Source: Ruminococcus sp. (GTDB lineage: Bacteria > Bacillota_A > Clostridia > Oscillospirales > Ruminococcaceae). Taken from it: 64,000 nt of DNA. Shown piece by piece: positions 54,052 to 62,740 of this stretch (positions within the stretch are counted from its first letter, which is position 1; each line of letters opens with the position of its first letter). The position numbers and the translations under genes are program-made. The stretch spans positions 32,435 through 96,434 of the forward strand of contig NZ_JAEEMU010000046.1 of NCBI RefSeq assembly GCF_016283395.1, read 5' to 3'. The notes under the pieces are model-generated. The model was not told where the DNA came from. It saw only the letters and a list, made by a program, of their open reading frames with translations, and searched no databases.

Positions 54052-54621
54052 ATGGTCGATAATACGACAAAAGGTAAAAAAATCAGTTTTACAACAAAAG
54101 AAATGGTACTTACAGCCATGTTCGCAGCAATAATGGCTGTTTGCTCATGGATATCCATTCCCATAGGCACTATCGCCATTACATTGCAGACATTCGCTAT
54201 TTTCTGCGCACTTTGCATTCTCGGCGGCAGAAACAGCCTTTTCTCCATACTTGTATTCATACTTCTCGGAGCTGTTGGACTGCCTGTTTTTTCAGGATTT
54301 AAAGGCGGTATAGGAGTTCTTACAGGTCCCACAGGAGGCTACATATTTGGATTTATATTCATGCCGATAATTTACATGGCAGGAGAAAAGCTTTTCGGAA
54401 AGAAGTTTGCCGTAAAAATTATCCTTCTTCTCATAGGACTAATCGTCTGCTACACATTCGGCACAGCATGGTTCATATTCGTATGCTCAAATAACGGAAA
54501 TTCAATGCCGCTTTCAAAGGCTTTGAAACTCTGTGTAACTCCGTTCATACCATTCGACATTATAAAACTGGTTCTTGCTCTTATCATTTCAGACCGCGTA
54601 AAAAAATACGCTCATATATAA
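54052..54621 (+). CDS. bioY: Biotin transporter BioY
   Basis: 189 residues from the ATG at 54052 (AAGGAG 9 nt upstream). S component of an ECF-type biotin importer; five to six membrane segments. Characteristic stretches are LTAMFAAIMAVCSWISIPIG, LTGPTGGYIFGFIFMP (about 87-102) and YTFGTAWF. No bioM/bioN partners are here, so it acts alone or with the shared ECF module. No biotin synthesis genes are in the window; BirA control fits scavenging. Confidence 0.94.
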   Translation: MVDNTTKGKKISFTTKEMVLTAMFAAIMAVCSWISIPIGTIAITLQTFAIFCALCILGGRNSLFSILVFILLGAVGLPVFSGFKGGIGVLTGPTGGYIFGFIFMPIIYMAGEKLFGKKFAVKIILLLIGLIVCYTFGTAWFIFVCSNNGNSMPLSKALKLCVTPFIPFDIIKLVLALIISDRVKKYAHI

Positions 54622-54629
54622 TATCGCCT

Positions 54630-54657
54630 GACCTGTCTGATATCAGACAGGTCTTTT
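54630..54657 (+). terminator. bioY terminator
   Basis: GACCTGTCTGA / TCAGACAGGTC, 11-bp perfect stem with a 2-nt loop (fold more likely opens to 4 nt), then TTTTA. Confidence 0.85.
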
Positions 54658-55504
54658 ATTTTTCAAGAAAAGCTTTCAGCTCATCAAGGCATTTTGTGGC
54701 TGTACGCCTGCCTATACGATAGACCTCACGCATCACATCGGAATCATGCTCCACATGACCTACTGGCAGTTTTTCGGGCGGAGCTATTACAAAGGCTCTC
54801 CCCTCTTCTTCCTTACTGCGTATGTACTTCAGCTCGCTGTTGTACATCTTATGGCGATTTTCGGCAGCCTTTATAAGCTCGGGATATTTGTGATATCTCA
54901 ACTTCATAAGCTTCATTCCGCTTGCAGGCTTCTTTACGTAGTCACGGGGCTGAGTAAGTACGACAACGTTCTTTTCACAGCCGCGGCTCTCCATAAATTT
55001 AAGCGGTATTGAGTCGGAAATACCGCCGTCAAGCAGCTTATGTTCACCTATTTTTACTATCCTTGCTGCAATGGGCATTGAAGCCGATGCACGTATCCAT
55101 TCGAGCTCGTTGTAGTCGATATTTCCGCATTTATGGTATACTGCCCTGCCTGTGGTTATGTCAGTGCAGACTACCCAGAAATCCATAGGAGATGCATTGA
55201 AAGCTTCCGTATCAAATATATCCAGCTTGTCGGGAATTTCATGATAACAGAATTCAGAGCCGAAAAGGTCGCCTGTCTTTATGTATGAAAACATACTGCA
55301 ATAGCGTTTATCCTTGCAAAATCTTGTATTGTAGCGTATCGCCCTGCGTATCTGTCCCGACTTGTAGTTGCAGCCGAAAGCTGCACCTGCGGAAACTCCC
55401 ACAGCTGCGTCTAATTTTATATCGTTTTCCATGAGGATATCAAGTACTCCTGCGGTGAAAAGTCCGCGCATAGCTCCCCCCTCAAGAACAAGTCCGTATT
55501 TCAT
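54656..55504 (-). CDS. Patatin-like phospholipase family protein
   Basis: 282 residues from the ATG at 55504 (AAGGAG 6 nt upstream). Ser-Asp dyad hydrolase: oxyanion loop LEGGAMRGLFTAGVLD (about 7-22), nucleophile GVSAGA (about 36-41), catalytic Asp in LLDGGISDSIPL (about 160-171). Likely intracellular lipid acyl hydrolase, similar to the YjjU-type bacterial family. No operon partner is clear. Confidence 0.9.
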   Translation of the reverse strand: MKYGLVLEGGAMRGLFTAGVLDILMENDIKLDAAVGVSAGAAFGCNYKSGQIRRAIRYNTRFCKDKRYCSMFSYIKTGDLFGSEFCYHEIPDKLDIFDTEAFNASPMDFWVVCTDITTGRAVYHKCGNIDYNELEWIRASASMPIAARIVKIGEHKLLDGGISDSIPLKFMESRGCEKNVVVLTQPRDYVKKPASGMKLMKLRYHKYPELIKAAENRHKMYNSELKYIRSKEEEGRAFVIAPPEKLPVGHVEHDSDVMREVYRIGRRTATKCLDELKAFLEK

Positions 55505-55514
55505 ATATTTCTCC

Positions 55515-55560
55515 TTGTTTAGTTGATAAGTGGTTAGTGCATAGTGATTAGTTACGAGAT
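55515..55560. repeat. Short TTAG-type element end
   Basis: TTTAGTTGATAAGTGGTTAGTGCATAGTG... units as in the other elements, without a palindrome, between the patatin and GNAT genes. Confidence 0.5.
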
Positions 55561-55597
55561 AAATAATCTTTCTATATCTCAAAATCATGCATTATAA

Positions 55598-56074
55598 TTA
55601 ATCGCTATCCACTATCATTATGTATTCTTCATCGTTTTCAGAAACTGTCTTAAATCCTACCTTTTCATACATTTTCACTGCATAATTGGCTTTCTGGACT
55701 GCCAGTGACAGCCTTTTATAGCCTTTTTCAGCATAAGAAGCTATGATCGCACGCATAAGTGCCGTTCCGATGCCTTGTCCTCTGTATTCCTTGTACAGTG
55801 ATATGGCAAGTGACGGTGTTTTATCGTCTATATGCCCGTAATCGTTCATTATACGTCCCCAGACAGCCCCGACGATCTTTCCGTCTGCTTCCGCAGCAAG
55901 AGCCATGTCGCCCTTTCTTTGCCCGAAATCCTCTGTATATACCTGCAATTCGGGCTGCTTGATTATCTCTCTCGGCGGCGGAGCTGCGCCCTCGGGGATA
56001 AATATTGCTTCATAGAGAAAATCAGACAGTACCGAATATTCTGTTTCGGATAAAGGTCTTATGCAGTATTTCAT
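55598..56074 (-). CDS. GNAT-family N-acetyltransferase
   Basis: 158 residues. Acetyl-CoA-binding motif A is LYKEYRGQGIGTALMRAII (about 92-110), followed by AEKGYKRLSLAVQKANYAVKMYEKVGFKTV (motif B). GGAG 6 nt before the ATG. The substrate is unknown. Confidence 0.9.
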   Translation of the reverse strand: MKYCIRPLSETEYSVLSDFLYEAIFIPEGAAPPPREIIKQPELQVYTEDFGQRKGDMALAAEADGKIVGAVWGRIMNDYGHIDDKTPSLAISLYKEYRGQGIGTALMRAIIASYAEKGYKRLSLAVQKANYAVKMYEKVGFKTVSENDEEYIMIVDSD

Positions 56075-56122
56075 TTATTTCTCCATATTCTGTGATTGCT
56101 GTTAACTAATAACGTATTAAGA

Positions 56123-56146
56123 AAGGAGCTGCCAAAACAGCTCCTT
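56123..56146 (-). terminator. Terminator of the aro operon
   Basis: Perfect 9-bp stem AAGGAGCTG / CAGCTCCTT with a 6-nt loop, directly after the DUF4364 stop codon; minus-strand tail TCTTAAT. Confidence 0.7.
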
Positions 56147-56152
56147 AAATTG

Positions 56153-56746
56153 TCAATTGTCACTCAGGTCGTATGGCGGTTCTTCATTTGAGAGCGCAAC
56201 TTCTATTACTTTTCCGTAAAATCCAGCAGGATTGAGCAGTATCTTCTCACCTATGAGCTTTGCCTGAGCAAGGTCGGGAGCATAGAGCTTGAGATCCATA
56301 AGGTCAAAATTAGTATCTACGCACCTTACATGGATATAATAGCCGTTTCCAACAGGCTCATACTCTATTTTCAGTTCCTTTTCGTACTGAACACGGGCAA
56401 AGTATCTCAGTGCCGCAAGCACAAGCTTGTCCCTGTAGGACTTTGGAGCATAGTTTTTAAGCTGTTTTGCACATTCTCTGCCCTTTGGCTGGAGTATGTA
56501 GCAATCCTCGCCACTATCATCCTTTTCGGAAGTTATATGGCCGTTTTTCAGCAGATAGCCGATCGAGTCCTGATAATAGAAGTAATTCACCACGCCCGTA
56601 CCGATAGCTATATCATAAAGCTGGTCGGGACTTACAGGTCTGTCTATCTTATAAAGCAGATAACACAGCAGAATATTCAGCGTCGGTACATCTTTTATTT
56701 CGATATCGGCGCGTTCTGCCATTTTCATTATGTTTTCGTCCTGCAT
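56153..56746 (-). CDS. DUF4364 family protein
   Basis: 197 residues from the ATG at 56746 (AAGGTG 6 nt upstream). The N-terminal half (about 20-95) looks like a winged helix-turn-helix (LNILLCYLLYKIDRPVSPDQLYDIA, YYQDSIGYLLKNGHITSEK). The C-terminal part matches the DUF4364 type. Possible DNA-binding regulator. Last gene of the aro unit, starting 10 nt after aroC; its link to aromatic synthesis is not known. Confidence 0.8.
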   Translation of the reverse strand: MQDENIMKMAERADIEIKDVPTLNILLCYLLYKIDRPVSPDQLYDIAIGTGVVNYFYYQDSIGYLLKNGHITSEKDDSGEDCYILQPKGRECAKQLKNYAPKSYRDKLVLAALRYFARVQYEKELKIEYEPVGNGYYIHVRCVDTNFDLMDLKLYAPDLAQAKLIGEKILLNPAGFYGKVIEVALSNEEPPYDLSDN

Positions 56747-56756
56747 AAAAGTCACC

Positions 56757-57836
56757 TTAACAGAAATTTGGGAAATCCAGCATATGTGAAAGAAGCGCGA
56801 TATTAACAGCTGCTTCAACACATGGTACAGCCGAAGGGATAGCACATGGGATATGCTTTTCGCTTTCAGCCGTCTCACTGGTCATATCACGGTAATTAAC
56901 AGCGTTCTGAGTCTGTGGGATATACTCCGAGGGCTTGAAAGCCACTCTCAGTGTAACAGGCATACCCGAGGATATACCGCCGATGATACCGCCGTGATTA
57001 TTGGTCTTTGTAAGCACATGACCGTGGTCGTTGACATAGAATTCGTCATTGTTCTGGCTTCCCACCATTTTTGCCGAAAGGAAGCCTGCTCCGAACTCAA
57101 GTCCAGTAACGTTGGGGATACCGAATATGAGCTGAGCAATGGTATTTTCAAGACCGTCAAATATAGGCGAGCCTATTCCCGCAGGAACATTCACAGAAGC
57201 ACACTCGATAACGCCGCCGAGAGACTCTCCTCCCTCGTAAGCCTTATTGATATCCTCTATCATCTGCCAGCCCTTGCGATCGTTTATAACAGGAAAATCC
57301 TTCATTCTCACGCTGAGAACACCGTCCCTTGTGATATTTACAGGGTCGTAGGGATTGTCCTTTACATTGTGTATCTGTAGTATATGAGCACCTGTATAGA
57401 TGCCGCGTCTTTCAAGTATCTGAGCGCAGACTGCTCCCGCAAAGCACAGCGGAGCTGTGAGCCTGTCCGAGAAATGTCCGCCGCCTCTGACATCATTGAA
57501 GCCTCTGTATCTCATTGCACCTGTATAATCTGCATGACCGGGACGCACAAGATTGTCCGTCTCTTCATGCTGAGGTGCAGATGTATCAGTATTTTGCAGG
57601 AATGCACAAAGCGGAGTACCTGTTGTACGCTCATTGAAAACACCTGACATTATATGAGGCATGGAATTTACGGCAGTCTGACCGCCGCAGGAATATCTTC
57701 TTGCCATGAAGCGTGCAAGCTCCTCAGCATCTATATATTCTCCAGACGGGAGATTATCCACTGTAACACCTATTGCAGGTCCGTGGGCTTCGCCGAACAT
57801 GGAGACAGATATCCGATTATTCCAGAATGATGACAT
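56757..57836 (-). CDS. aroC: Chorismate synthase
   Basis: 359 residues from the ATG at 57836 (GGAGG 8 nt upstream). Converts EPSP to chorismate with reduced FMN. Signatures: SMFGEAHGPAIGV (about 11-23), RPGHADYTGAMRYRGFNDVRGGGHFSDRLTA (about 98-128), GIIGGISSGMPV and RVAFKPSEYIPQTQ. It overlaps the end of aroA by 20 nt, so the two are coupled. Confidence 0.96.
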   Translation of the reverse strand: MSSFWNNRISVSMFGEAHGPAIGVTVDNLPSGEYIDAEELARFMARRYSCGGQTAVNSMPHIMSGVFNERTTGTPLCAFLQNTDTSAPQHEETDNLVRPGHADYTGAMRYRGFNDVRGGGHFSDRLTAPLCFAGAVCAQILERRGIYTGAHILQIHNVKDNPYDPVNITRDGVLSVRMKDFPVINDRKGWQMIEDINKAYEGGESLGGVIECASVNVPAGIGSPIFDGLENTIAQLIFGIPNVTGLEFGAGFLSAKMVGSQNNDEFYVNDHGHVLTKTNNHGGIIGGISSGMPVTLRVAFKPSEYIPQTQNAVNYRDMTSETAESEKHIPCAIPSAVPCVEAAVNIALLSHMLDFPNFC

Positions 57837-59049
57837 TAGCTTTACCTCCGAGCATTTTGTAGTCGTCAAAGAAAGCAGGATAAGACTTTTCAGCCGCCTC
57901 AGCACCCTTTATGACCACTTCTCCGTCGATACAGGTAGCTGCAATGGCTGCTGCCATAACTATTCTGTGGTCGCCGAAGCTGTCAACTGTACCTCCGTGC
58001 ATAGCTCCCGTAGGCTCGATGATAAGTCCGTCATCTGTAACGGTAACATTTCCGCCCAGTGAATTGAGCAGAGCCGCAGTAGTTTCAAGGCGATCGCTTT
58101 CTTTTATTTTAAGACGTTTAGCATTGTATATTACTGATCTTCCGCTGCCGAAAGCTCCAAGCACCGCAAGTATAGGAACAAGATCGGGAATATCAGAGCA
58201 GTCAGCGTTATAATTGCCAATATTGCCATTATAACACATATCACGTATAATTTCAAGGATTTTCTTGTCGCCCTGAACACTGTTTTCATTAAGATTATGA
58301 AGTTCTACCTGTGAACCGAGAGCATTTGCAACACAGAAAAATGCTGCCTGAGAGTAATCTCCCTCGATCTTTTCGTCATGTGGCTTGTACTTCTGTCCGC
58401 CTTTTACACGGAAGCCGTCATCAGTTTCCTCAACTGCTACACCAAAACGGCGCAGAGTATCAATGGTTATGTCAACATAGGGACGTGATTCAAGATGTGA
58501 TGTAAGGATTATCTCTGAATCGCCCTCAAGAAGAGGAAGTGCAAAGAGAAGTCCCGTGATGAACTGTGAGGAAACATCGCCCTCTATCTCAAATCTTCCG
58601 CTTTTAAGTCCGCCCGAAACGGTAAAGGGCATGGTGTTATTATAGTCGAATTTTACGCCGTTTTTGCCAAGCTCTCTTGTGAAGATATCGATCGGTCGCT
58701 GAGGAAGCCTGCCCCTGCCATGAAATTCCGTCTCTTTGCCTACAGCAGCTGCAATCGGTATAATGAAACGCAGTGTTGAACCGCTCTCGTTACAGTCAAC
58801 GATGCACTTATCAGCAGGTCTGCCGCCGTTGCCCTTAACGGTGATATCCTCGCCGTTTACTTCAAACTCAGCTCCCAGAGCTGTCATAGCACCTATGGTA
58901 GCTTCGATATCCTTTGACATGGTAACTCCGCTGAGATGCGAAACTCCGTCAGCAAGTGATGCGCATATTATGGAACGATGAGCACAGCTCTTTGAAGCAG
59001 GAACGCTGAGACTGCCTTTCAGCTTTGAAGGAGTTATTCGTATATCCAT
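57817..59049 (-). CDS. aroA: 3-phosphoshikimate 1-carboxyvinyltransferase (EPSP synthase)
   Basis: 410 residues. Transfers the enolpyruvyl group from PEP to shikimate 3-phosphate. Conserved segments: PASKSCAHRSIICASLADG (about 17-35), ESGSTLRFIIPIA (about 87-99), GDVSSQFITGLLFALPLL and KIKESDRLE (about 313-321). It starts 2 nt after aroB in the same operon. Confidence 0.96.
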   Translation of the reverse strand: MDIRITPSKLKGSLSVPASKSCAHRSIICASLADGVSHLSGVTMSKDIEATIGAMTALGAEFEVNGEDITVKGNGGRPADKCIVDCNESGSTLRFIIPIAAAVGKETEFHGRGRLPQRPIDIFTRELGKNGVKFDYNNTMPFTVSGGLKSGRFEIEGDVSSQFITGLLFALPLLEGDSEIILTSHLESRPYVDITIDTLRRFGVAVEETDDGFRVKGGQKYKPHDEKIEGDYSQAAFFCVANALGSQVELHNLNENSVQGDKKILEIIRDMCYNGNIGNYNADCSDIPDLVPILAVLGAFGSGRSVIYNAKRLKIKESDRLETTAALLNSLGGNVTVTDDGLIIEPTGAMHGGTVDSFGDHRIVMAAAIAATCIDGEVVIKGAEAAEKSYPAFFDDYKMLGGKANVIILE

Positions 59050-59051
59050 TC

Positions 59052-60092
59052 TCAGCCCTCCATAAGTCGACAGAATTCAGTGAAAGGCACTTTCACGATC
59101 TCGCCCTTGCCTATCTCTTCGCAAATGATATAGTTGATATCCTTTGCCTCATTCTTCTTGTCCTTTGAACAGAAAGGAAGAAGCTCTTTCATAGGGATAT
59201 CACTTCCTGTAGGCAGCTTATAAGCTGCGCATACCTTTTTCAGTCTGTCGGAAAGCTGAGGTGCAAGGCGGTCTGTTATCATGCACATACCTGCTGCAAC
59301 GCCCTCACCGTGGAAGATGCCTTTATAGTTGTGCCAAGCCTCAATGGCATGACCGAGAGTATGACCGAAATTAAGCACCATTCGCTCTCCCCTGTCACAT
59401 TCATCGTGTTCAACTATGATACGCTTTATATCAACACATTCATATACCATTTCGTCCATTATCTCATCAACTGTACTGAGATCATGAGACTCCATAAGCT
59501 CAAAGAGCTTTTCATCGCGTATCATACCGTATTTTATGCACTCACCCATGCCCTCTGCAAGAGTCTCCTCAGGCAAAGTCTTGAGTATATCACTGTCGCA
59601 TATAACGAGTGCAGGCTGCTTGAACGCGCCTACAAGATTTTTGCCGCCTGCAATATTTATTGCAGTCTTTCCGCCCACAGATGAATCCACCTGCGCAAGA
59701 AGTGTAGTAGGTATCTGCACGAATTCTACGCCCCTGAGATAGGAAGCTGCGGCAAATCCTGTAATATCGCCTACAACGCCTCCTCCGAGAGCGATCACGA
59801 TATCACTTCTTGTAATATTGCTCTTACAGAGGAAATCATATATATTTCCGAGGTTTTCAAGGCATTTTGACTCCTCACCATTGGGAAAAGAGTAAACACT
59901 GCACTCAAAGCCCTCTTTCTTCAATGAGTCAAGAGCTGTCTGCAAATGCAGCTTTTCAACGATATCATCGGTGATAACAGCTGCTTTGCGTGACTTTGTT
60001 ACGTTTGCAATATATTTTCCGCACTCAGCAAGTGCTCCACGCTCGATCAAAACTTCGTAAGGATGACTTGTCCTTACATTTATCTTTCTCAT
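59052..60092 (-). CDS. aroB: 3-dehydroquinate synthase
   Basis: 346 residues from the ATG at 60092 (GGAGG 9 nt upstream). Cyclises DAHP to 3-dehydroquinate, using NAD and a metal ion. NAD-binding ALGGGVVGDITGFAAASYLRG (about 92-112); PTTLLAQVDSSVGGKTAIN; metal ligands in MVLNFGHTLGHAIE (about 238-251). First gene of aroB-aroA-aroC-DUF4364, giving three of the seven shikimate steps; the others are not here. Confidence 0.96.
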   Translation of the reverse strand: MRKINVRTSHPYEVLIERGALAECGKYIANVTKSRKAAVITDDIVEKLHLQTALDSLKKEGFECSVYSFPNGEESKCLENLGNIYDFLCKSNITRSDIVIALGGGVVGDITGFAAASYLRGVEFVQIPTTLLAQVDSSVGGKTAINIAGGKNLVGAFKQPALVICDSDILKTLPEETLAEGMGECIKYGMIRDEKLFELMESHDLSTVDEIMDEMVYECVDIKRIIVEHDECDRGERMVLNFGHTLGHAIEAWHNYKGIFHGEGVAAGMCMITDRLAPQLSDRLKKVCAAYKLPTGSDIPMKELLPFCSKDKKNEAKDINYIICEEIGKGEIVKVPFTEFCRLMEG

Positions 60093-60150
60093 AAAAAATG
60101 ACCTCCTGTCAATGATGAACGCTGTTTTCACAGCAAAAAGCTTCATAAAA

Positions 60151-60179
60151 ATTATACCATACACCGCCTTAACTGTCAA
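60151..60179 (-). promoter_or_regulatory. aro operon promoter
   Basis: Minus strand: perfect TTGACA (60174-60179), 17-nt spacer, TATAAT (60151-60156). The rest of the divergent gap to 60436 is AT-rich and must hold the promoter of the GGDEF/EAL gene; a TATAAT lies near 60373. Confidence 0.85.
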
Positions 60180-60436
60180 CACTTTTCCACTGTAAAACTT
60201 TTATTCGCTGAATTATAACTTTTTTGATGACATTAATAATTGTTTTGTGCTTCAGCTGCTTTTGCGCTGTTTTAATTGTGCATCTTCGATAATATTATTT
60301 AAAAGCTCCGCAAAACTTGTGTAATTTACATTATGTTAATAATATATACATTTTTTCCGTTCCATCATATGTTATAATAGTTTTGTATATAATGCAAATC
60401 TGATACAGACATTGTCTGTTTTCGGAGGGGATATGA

Positions 60437-62125
60437 ATGAATACAAATGAGTATCTGACCGCGCTGGAAAATTTCATCAATAAAATGCAGCAATTGAATT
60501 CTGCTACTCCTGTACAGATATCAGAAGCAATGGCTGAGCTTTGCTGTGTCCTGAAGATCGGAAAAGTTGAACTCTTTGCCTATGAGAATGAAGCATCCGA
60601 GCATTTTGATATGCCCGATACTCAGTGCTTTTATGACTGCGGCAATTCTTCAAACAGCGAATACATAAGCAAACGTATCGTTACCGTTGACGAAAATATC
60701 GGAGTTTATAAAATTTACATCAGAAATGATGTCCCCCAATGGACGGACGAAGAACGCAGCAAAATAGATACCTTCATCTCTCTTTTCAGCACTTTCAGCG
60801 GTAAATTCAGACTTCTCAAGCTCACCCAGCATATGACATTCTTCGACAGCGAACTGAATATGCACAATCTCAGGTATTTCATGAAGTGCGGCAAAAGACT
60901 GTGCAAATCAGGTAAAATAGATAATTATACGGCTGTAAGATTCAATCTCAAACGCTTTTCTGTTGTCAATCAGCATATCGGACGCGAAAGCGGTTCCTTA
61001 GTCATGAAAAAATTCATCGGCTATATCTCCGATCTTCTCGATGACGAGAACGAATCTGTTTGCAGGATCGGCGGAGATAACTTCATAACCCTTATAAAAA
61101 GCTATAAGCTCCAGAATGTTCTGAAAATACTCAACGGCTCAGGCGTTACATATGACGAAAAGCGCAATGAACGTATATACATCTCCGCTACAGTCGGCGT
61201 TTATATCATACAGAACAATGACACTGTCATACTGCCCACAGATATAATGGACAGAGTAAGTCTTGCTTACAGTCTTGCAAAAAATTCCGCCAAGATCGAC
61301 ATAGCGTATTTTGATGATATGCTTCTTGCTCGTAGCAAGAGAAACAATGATATCACTGTAAGCTTTCCGAAAGCTCTTGAAGAAAGAGAATTTCTTGTAT
61401 ACTACCAGCCCAAAGTCGCTATCAACGGCAGACACGTTGCAGGTGCAGAAGCACTGTGCCGTTGGATGCATAACGGTCAGCTCGTGTCTCCGGGTGAGTT
61501 CATACCTGTACTCGAACAAGGGCGTGATATCTGCAAACTTGATTTCTATATGCTCGATGCAGTATGCAAGGATATACGCAGGTGGCTCGACAGCGGCAAA
61601 GAGGTCGTCCGCATATCTGTAAACCTGTCACGCCGTCATCTGTCTGATATGGATCTTCTAAAGCATATCGTTGACATCGTTGACAGAAACAATGTGCCTC
61701 ACGAGTACATCGAGATAGAGCTTACCGAAACTACCACAGACGTTGAATTCAAAGATCTGAAGCGCACTATCGGAGGTCTGCAAAAAACAGGTATTTCCAC
61801 ATCTGTTGACGATTTCGGAGTCGGTTATTCTTCCCTTAATCTCATCAAGGAGATACCGTGGGACGTACTGAAACTCGACAGAAGCCTTCTTCCTACGGAA
61901 AATGACGAGAATCCACTTCAAAAAATCGTAATGTTCAAATACATCGTTGCTATGGCTCAGGAAATGGGACTTGAATGTATTTCCGAGGGAGTTGAAACCA
62001 AAGAACAACTGCAGCTTCTTGCTGATAATAACTGCAACCTCGCTCAGGGCTTCTATTTTGACAGACCGCTGCCCGTAGAGGAGTTCGAGACACGGCTTGA
62101 TAAAAACTATGTATATGACAAATAA
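60437..62125 (+). CDS. GGDEF/EAL protein, probable c-di-GMP phosphodiesterase
   Basis: 562 residues, cytoplasmic. N-terminal GAF-like region (about 1-130). GGDEF-type domain (about 140-295) with the signature degraded to RIGGDNF, so cyclase activity is unlikely. EAL domain (about 305-560) with all expected catalytic motifs: AEALCRW, ISVNLSRRHL, ELTETTTD, VDDFGVGYSS, LKLDRS, SEGVET and QGFYFDRPL. Predicted to hydrolyse c-di-GMP. GGAGGGG 7 nt before the ATG at 60437; the ATG at 60433 closes after five codons. Confidence 0.9.
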   Translation: MNTNEYLTALENFINKMQQLNSATPVQISEAMAELCCVLKIGKVELFAYENEASEHFDMPDTQCFYDCGNSSNSEYISKRIVTVDENIGVYKIYIRNDVPQWTDEERSKIDTFISLFSTFSGKFRLLKLTQHMTFFDSELNMHNLRYFMKCGKRLCKSGKIDNYTAVRFNLKRFSVVNQHIGRESGSLVMKKFIGYISDLLDDENESVCRIGGDNFITLIKSYKLQNVLKILNGSGVTYDEKRNERIYISATVGVYIIQNNDTVILPTDIMDRVSLAYSLAKNSAKIDIAYFDDMLLARSKRNNDITVSFPKALEEREFLVYYQPKVAINGRHVAGAEALCRWMHNGQLVSPGEFIPVLEQGRDICKLDFYMLDAVCKDIRRWLDSGKEVVRISVNLSRRHLSDMDLLKHIVDIVDRNNVPHEYIEIELTETTTDVEFKDLKRTIGGLQKTGISTSVDDFGVGYSSLNLIKEIPWDVLKLDRSLLPTENDENPLQKIVMFKYIVAMAQEMGLECISEGVETKEQLQLLADNNCNLAQGFYFDRPLPVEEFETRLDKNYVYDK

Positions 62126-62126
62126 T

Positions 62127-62158
62127 AAGGCTGCCTGAAAAAATGGCAGCCTTAATTT
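62127..62158 (+). terminator. Terminator of the GGDEF/EAL gene
   Basis: AAGGCTGCC / GGCAGCCTT, 9-bp perfect stem, 9-nt loop, tail AATTTGT. Confidence 0.8.
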
Positions 62159-62169
62159 GTAAAAAACTA

Positions 62170-62198
62170 TTGACATTATTTTTATCATATGTTATAAT
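62170..62198 (+). promoter_or_regulatory. Consensus tRNA promoter, now upstream of a broken tRNA-Leu
   Basis: Perfect TTGACA (62170-62175), 17-nt spacer, TATAAT (62193-62198), 12 nt before the tRNA 5' half at 62210. Confidence 0.85.
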
Positions 62199-62209
62199 TA
62201 TAACAATGT

Positions 62210-62251
62210 GCCGGTGTGATGGAATTGGCAGACGTGACGGACTCAAAATCC
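62210..62251 (+). pseudogene. 5' half of a tRNA-Leu(CAA) gene, cut in the anticodon arm
   Basis: Acceptor 5' strand GCCGGTG, D-arm ATGGAATTGGCAGAC, anticodon 5' strand and loop GGA-CTCAAAA-TCC (anticodon CAA), after which the match to tRNA-Leu stops. The remaining variable arm, T-arm and acceptor 3' strand are absent from the following sequence. The chromosome's own tRNA was probably split here by an integrating element. Confidence 0.75.
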
Positions 62252-62600
62252 TATCAGCATTTTTTCAGGATTTGAGTACCTATTGTTTTTCAGCATCGCT
62301 CTAACGGCTTACCTACGAGGTTATCTGATAGCTTTGGTAGAACGGACTTGTTCGTGTTTCCGTTTTTTCTACCATTTTTCTACCGATTTTTCGTGGTTCG
62401 TTTACAAATTGACGTTTGATTCAAAATCCTCTTGCCATTCTTGACGGTTTTGAATTTTGACTGATTTTAACATCGCTCTAACGGCTTAACCACGAAGAAT
62501 TATGAAGATTGTGGTAGAAAGAACTTGTTCGGTTCTTTTTTATTCTACCTTATTTCTACCGAAATATCAGTTTCCTTGAAAACTGTCTTTCTGATAAAAA
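62240..62600. repeat. Two tandem ~178-bp attachment-site-like units
   Basis: Each unit begins with the tRNA anticodon core GA(C/T)TCAAAATCCT (62240-62252 and 62418-62430), contains ATCGCTCTAACGGCTTA (62295-62311 and 62472-62488), and ends with a GGTAGAA...TTCTACC hairpin followed by a second TTCTACCG stretch. The spacing of the two landmarks is the same (178 and 177 nt). Confidence 0.7.
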
Positions 62601-62611
62601 AATCAATATGT

Positions 62612-62694
62612 GCCGATGTGGTGGAATTGGCAGACACGCTTGACTCAAAATCAAGTACGAAAGTGTGCGGGTTCGAGTCCCGCCATCGGCACCA
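62612..62694 (+). tRNA. tRNA-Leu (anticodon CAA)
   Basis: 83 nt including encoded CCA. Acceptor GCCGATG / CATCGGC with discriminator A; anticodon arm CTTGA-CTCAAAA-TCAAG, anticodon CAA at 62646-62648; a variable arm of class II type; T-arm GCGGG-TTCGAGT-CCCGC. It differs from the 5' half at 62210 in the acceptor and anticodon stems, so it is not a simple duplicate. No good promoter directly upstream; it may be read from 62170. Confidence 0.95.
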
Positions 62695-62740
62695 CTAAAT
62701 TCAGCGTAGAATCGGGCTTTTCGTAAGCTCGGTTCTTTTT

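Noticed and set aside
60093..60182. N-terminal extension of AroB up to 60182
   Set aside because: It spans a perfect promoter, and the ATG at 60092 has GGAGG and matches the family N-terminus.
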